Positions 62,450 to 64,000 of a stretch of 64,000 nt of DNA are shown one piece after another; within the stretch, counting starts at the first letter, position 1; each line of letters begins with the position of its first letter. Source of the DNA: CAVVSD01 sp963757125 (GTDB lineage: Bacteria > Actinomycetota > Thermoleophilia > Solirubrobacterales > Solirubrobacteraceae); contig CAVWQP010000009.1 in assembly GCA_963757125.1 (NCBI GenBank), positions 992,001 through 1,056,000 of the forward strand, written 5' to 3'. A program made the translations under genes and the position numbers. The notes beneath the pieces are model-generated. The model made no database searches and was not told the origin of the DNA. It saw only the letters and a program-made list of their open reading frames with translations.

Positions 62450-63847
62450 GTGACCGCGACGAGCTCCGGGCCACGGCATCCACGTCACCACGTCGCCCGG
62501 CGTGTGCTCGTTGAGGCGTTGATGCTCGCGATGCTCGCCCTGCTCGTCGCCGGCAGCTTCGCGCTCGTGGTCTTCGGTCTCGGGCGGGTCCCGTCCGATC
62601 AGCAGGTCGCGCTTCTCGCGGCGACCGCGGCGGCAGCGGTCTTGTCCGCGGTGCTCTGGGTCCCCCTTCGCGCCAGGTCCGAGCCCGTGGCGAGACGACT
62701 CGTCCGCCGGGAGCGTGGGGCGCCCGAGGAGGCGCTGCGGGTGTTCGGCACCCGCCTGTCCCTCGCGCTGCCGCTGGACGAGCTGCTGCTCCAGCTCGCC
62801 GAGACGCTGCGGCGAACGCTTCGCCTGGAGACGGCCGAGGTGTGGATCGCCAGCGACAGCCTGCTGGAACGAGCCGCCTCCGATCCGCCCGCCGCGGGCT
62901 CGAACGTCGTCCTGACCGATGGCGAGCACCGCGTGCTGGTGCGGGCCGGTGTCTGCGGCGCCGCGTGGGCGGCTGTGTGGTTGCCGGTGCTCGTCGAGGG
63001 GCGTGCGCACGCGGAGCTGCGCGTCGCGCCGATCGTCAACGCGGACGAGCTGCTCGGCTTGATCGTCGTGCAACGTCATCGGGTGGCGCAGCCGTTCGAC
63101 GAGGAGGACGAGCGCGTCCTGGGCGAGCTCGCCCGGCAGGCCGGACTCGCGTTTCGCAATCTGCGTCTGGATTCCGCGCTGCAGGCCTCGCTCGACGAGC
63201 TGCGGGTGCAGGCCGAGGAGCTTCGCGCCTCACGCAGCCGCGTCGTCGCAGCCGCTGACGCCGAGCGGCGCCGTATCGAGCGTGACATCCACGACGGCGC
63301 GCAACAGCAGCTGATCGCGCTCGCCGTCAACCTCCGCGTGGCCCGCGAGCTCGCCCAGCAGGATCCGACCGCCTCGCGAGAGCTGCTGCGGCAGCTCGGT
63401 GGCGACGTCCGCGACACCCTCGAGGACGTTCGCGCGCTCGCGCACGGGATCTATCCGCCGCTGCTCCTCGACAGCGGGTTGGCGCCGGCGCTGCGGGCGG
63501 CGGCTGCCCGCGCCGCGATCGACGTGCAGATCGAGATCGGGACGCTGGGGCGTCACCCCGCCGACGTCGAGGCGAGCGTGTACTTCTGCTGCCTCGAGGC
63601 CCTGCAGAACGCCGCGAAGCACGCCGGAGGGGCGGCCTGCGCGTCGCTGCGCGTGAGCGCAGGCTCCGGGCTCGTCCGGTTCGAGGTCGCCGACGACGGT
63701 GTCGGCTTCGACCCGGCGAGCCCCTCCGACCACGGTGCCGGCCTGCAGGGCATGGCCGACCGTCTGGGCGCGGTCGGTGGAGCGCTCACGGTTGCATCCT
63801 GTCCGGGCCGCGGGACGCGGATCTCCGGCTCGGTCCCCTCAGTCTGA
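62450..63847 (+). CDS. Membrane sensor histidine kinase (NarL type)
   Basis: 465 residues. Two helices (VEALMLAMLALLVAGSFALVV; VALLAATAAAAVLSAVLWVPL), a GAF-like sensor (about 90-245), coiled-coil, H-box RRRIERDIHDGAQQQLIALAVNL, then HATPase with CLEALQNAAKHAGG and DDGVGFDPASPSDHGAGLQGMADRLGAVGG. GTG 62450 is 4 nt after the permease stop, so it is co-transcribed with the FtsX exporter. The convergent LuxR regulator at its 3' end is the likely partner. Confidence 0.9.
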   Translation: MTATSSGPRHPRHHVARRVLVEALMLAMLALLVAGSFALVVFGLGRVPSDQQVALLAATAAAAVLSAVLWVPLRARSEPVARRLVRRERGAPEEALRVFGTRLSLALPLDELLLQLAETLRRTLRLETAEVWIASDSLLERAASDPPAAGSNVVLTDGEHRVLVRAGVCGAAWAAVWLPVLVEGRAHAELRVAPIVNADELLGLIVVQRHRVAQPFDEEDERVLGELARQAGLAFRNLRLDSALQASLDELRVQAEELRASRSRVVAAADAERRRIERDIHDGAQQQLIALAVNLRVARELAQQDPTASRELLRQLGGDVRDTLEDVRALAHGIYPPLLLDSGLAPALRAAAARAAIDVQIEIGTLGRHPADVEASVYFCCLEALQNAAKHAGGAACASLRVSAGSGLVRFEVADDGVGFDPASPSDHGAGLQGMADRLGAVGGALTVASCPGRGTRISGSVPSV

Positions 63848-64000
63848 GGACCCGGTCCCCTGGTCGGCGAGGTAGAGCAGGACTGCCTTCACGCGCTTGT
63901 GCGTGCTCTCCGCCCAGGCGAGCCCGAGCTTGGAGAAGATGGAGTGGATCACCTTCTCCACGGAGTGCTCGGTGAGATACAGCGTGGATGCGATCGCCGC
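63839..64000 (-). CDS. LuxR/NarL-type response regulator, C-terminal end
   Basis: Only the last 53 codons are in the window. AIASTLYLTEHSVEKVIHSIFSKLGL is the second half of a LuxR helix-turn-helix, followed by a short tail. It overlaps the end of the kinase gene by 9 nt (convergent), and the receiver domain lies beyond the window. Confidence 0.85.
   Translation of the reverse strand, partial: AAIASTLYLTEHSVEKVIHSIFSKLGLAWAESTHKRVKAVLLYLADQGTGSSD

Overview
This is a high-GC (roughly 70 %) chromosomal segment from an actinobacterium. The LPFTG-type wall-anchored proteins, an F420-type PPOX flavoprotein, MMPL and universal-stress-protein families, many GTG starts and leaderless mRNAs all fit. 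The overall flavour (DUF4389, DUF5335, GNAT-acyl-CoA-synthetase fusion, a Rho with an acidic insert) suggests a Thermoleophilia/Solirubrobacterales-like lineage, but that placement is inference. No insertion sequence, prophage, CRISPR array or integrase was seen.

Region 1 (0-1 kb): the 3' end of a NarL-type histidine kinase gene, tRNA-Leu(CAG) on the minus strand and tRNA-Glu(CTC) on the plus strand.

Region 2 (1.6-30.8 kb) is a stress/dormancy island resembling in content the mycobacterial DosR regulon. It holds six tandem-domain universal stress proteins, a DevS-like GAF-GAF histidine kinase, a NarL-type response regulator, a flavodoxin, a CBS-pair protein, an FtsH-type protease, a ZIP transporter, an NRAMP-like transporter, a Na/K-ATPase-like P-type pump, a GNAT-acyl-CoA-ligase fusion, an APH/P-loop kinase fusion and three tandem FAD oxidoreductases. 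Many of these genes share an operator-like box (ideal form TGCGG-N5-CCGCA, often degenerating to TGCGG-N5-TACGG). It usually lies 34-35 bp upstream of a CGGATG/CCGATG hexamer, which lies 20-21 bp before a TANNNT-like -10. At four genes (starts 3881, 14030, 25437, 29744) the start codon begins exactly 7 nt after the -10, implying leaderless mRNAs. This shared cis-architecture is the most interesting result: it outlines an apparently self-contained regulon whose probable regulator (25437-26126) carries the box in its own promoter.

Region 3 (30.8-36.3 kb): an MMPL transporter and a small gene share a second palindromic operator (TCAGGG-N5-CCCTGA). A remnant of a large AAA/LuxR regulator lies beside them. 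A copper amine oxidase and a cupredoxin follow; the cupredoxin's Shine-Dalgarno is buried in a perfect 15-bp hairpin.

Region 4 (36.3-48.9 kb): mixed metabolism. It contains a PPOX flavoprotein, a zinc alcohol dehydrogenase, a second LPFTG surface protein, two VOC proteins, an EamA transporter, a candidate structured RNA, an ABC-2 exporter coupled to a cob(I)alamin adenosyltransferase, a DUF4430-like lipoprotein, the pntAA-pntAB-pntB transhydrogenase operon and a methyltransferase.

Region 5 (49-64 kb): a secreted propeller-like protein, folP, a divergent Rho-like ATPase, a DUF6282/PIG-L pair, a vanadium haloperoxidase coupled to a small barrel protein, an ABC/FtsX exporter with two paralogous permeases, a histidine kinase and the end of a LuxR-type response regulator.

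A dozen or more genes are split by single-base frame changes, several in short G/C runs. Protein similarity continues intact across each break, so base-calling errors are more likely than true decay. These genes are given as whole loci with the break noted.
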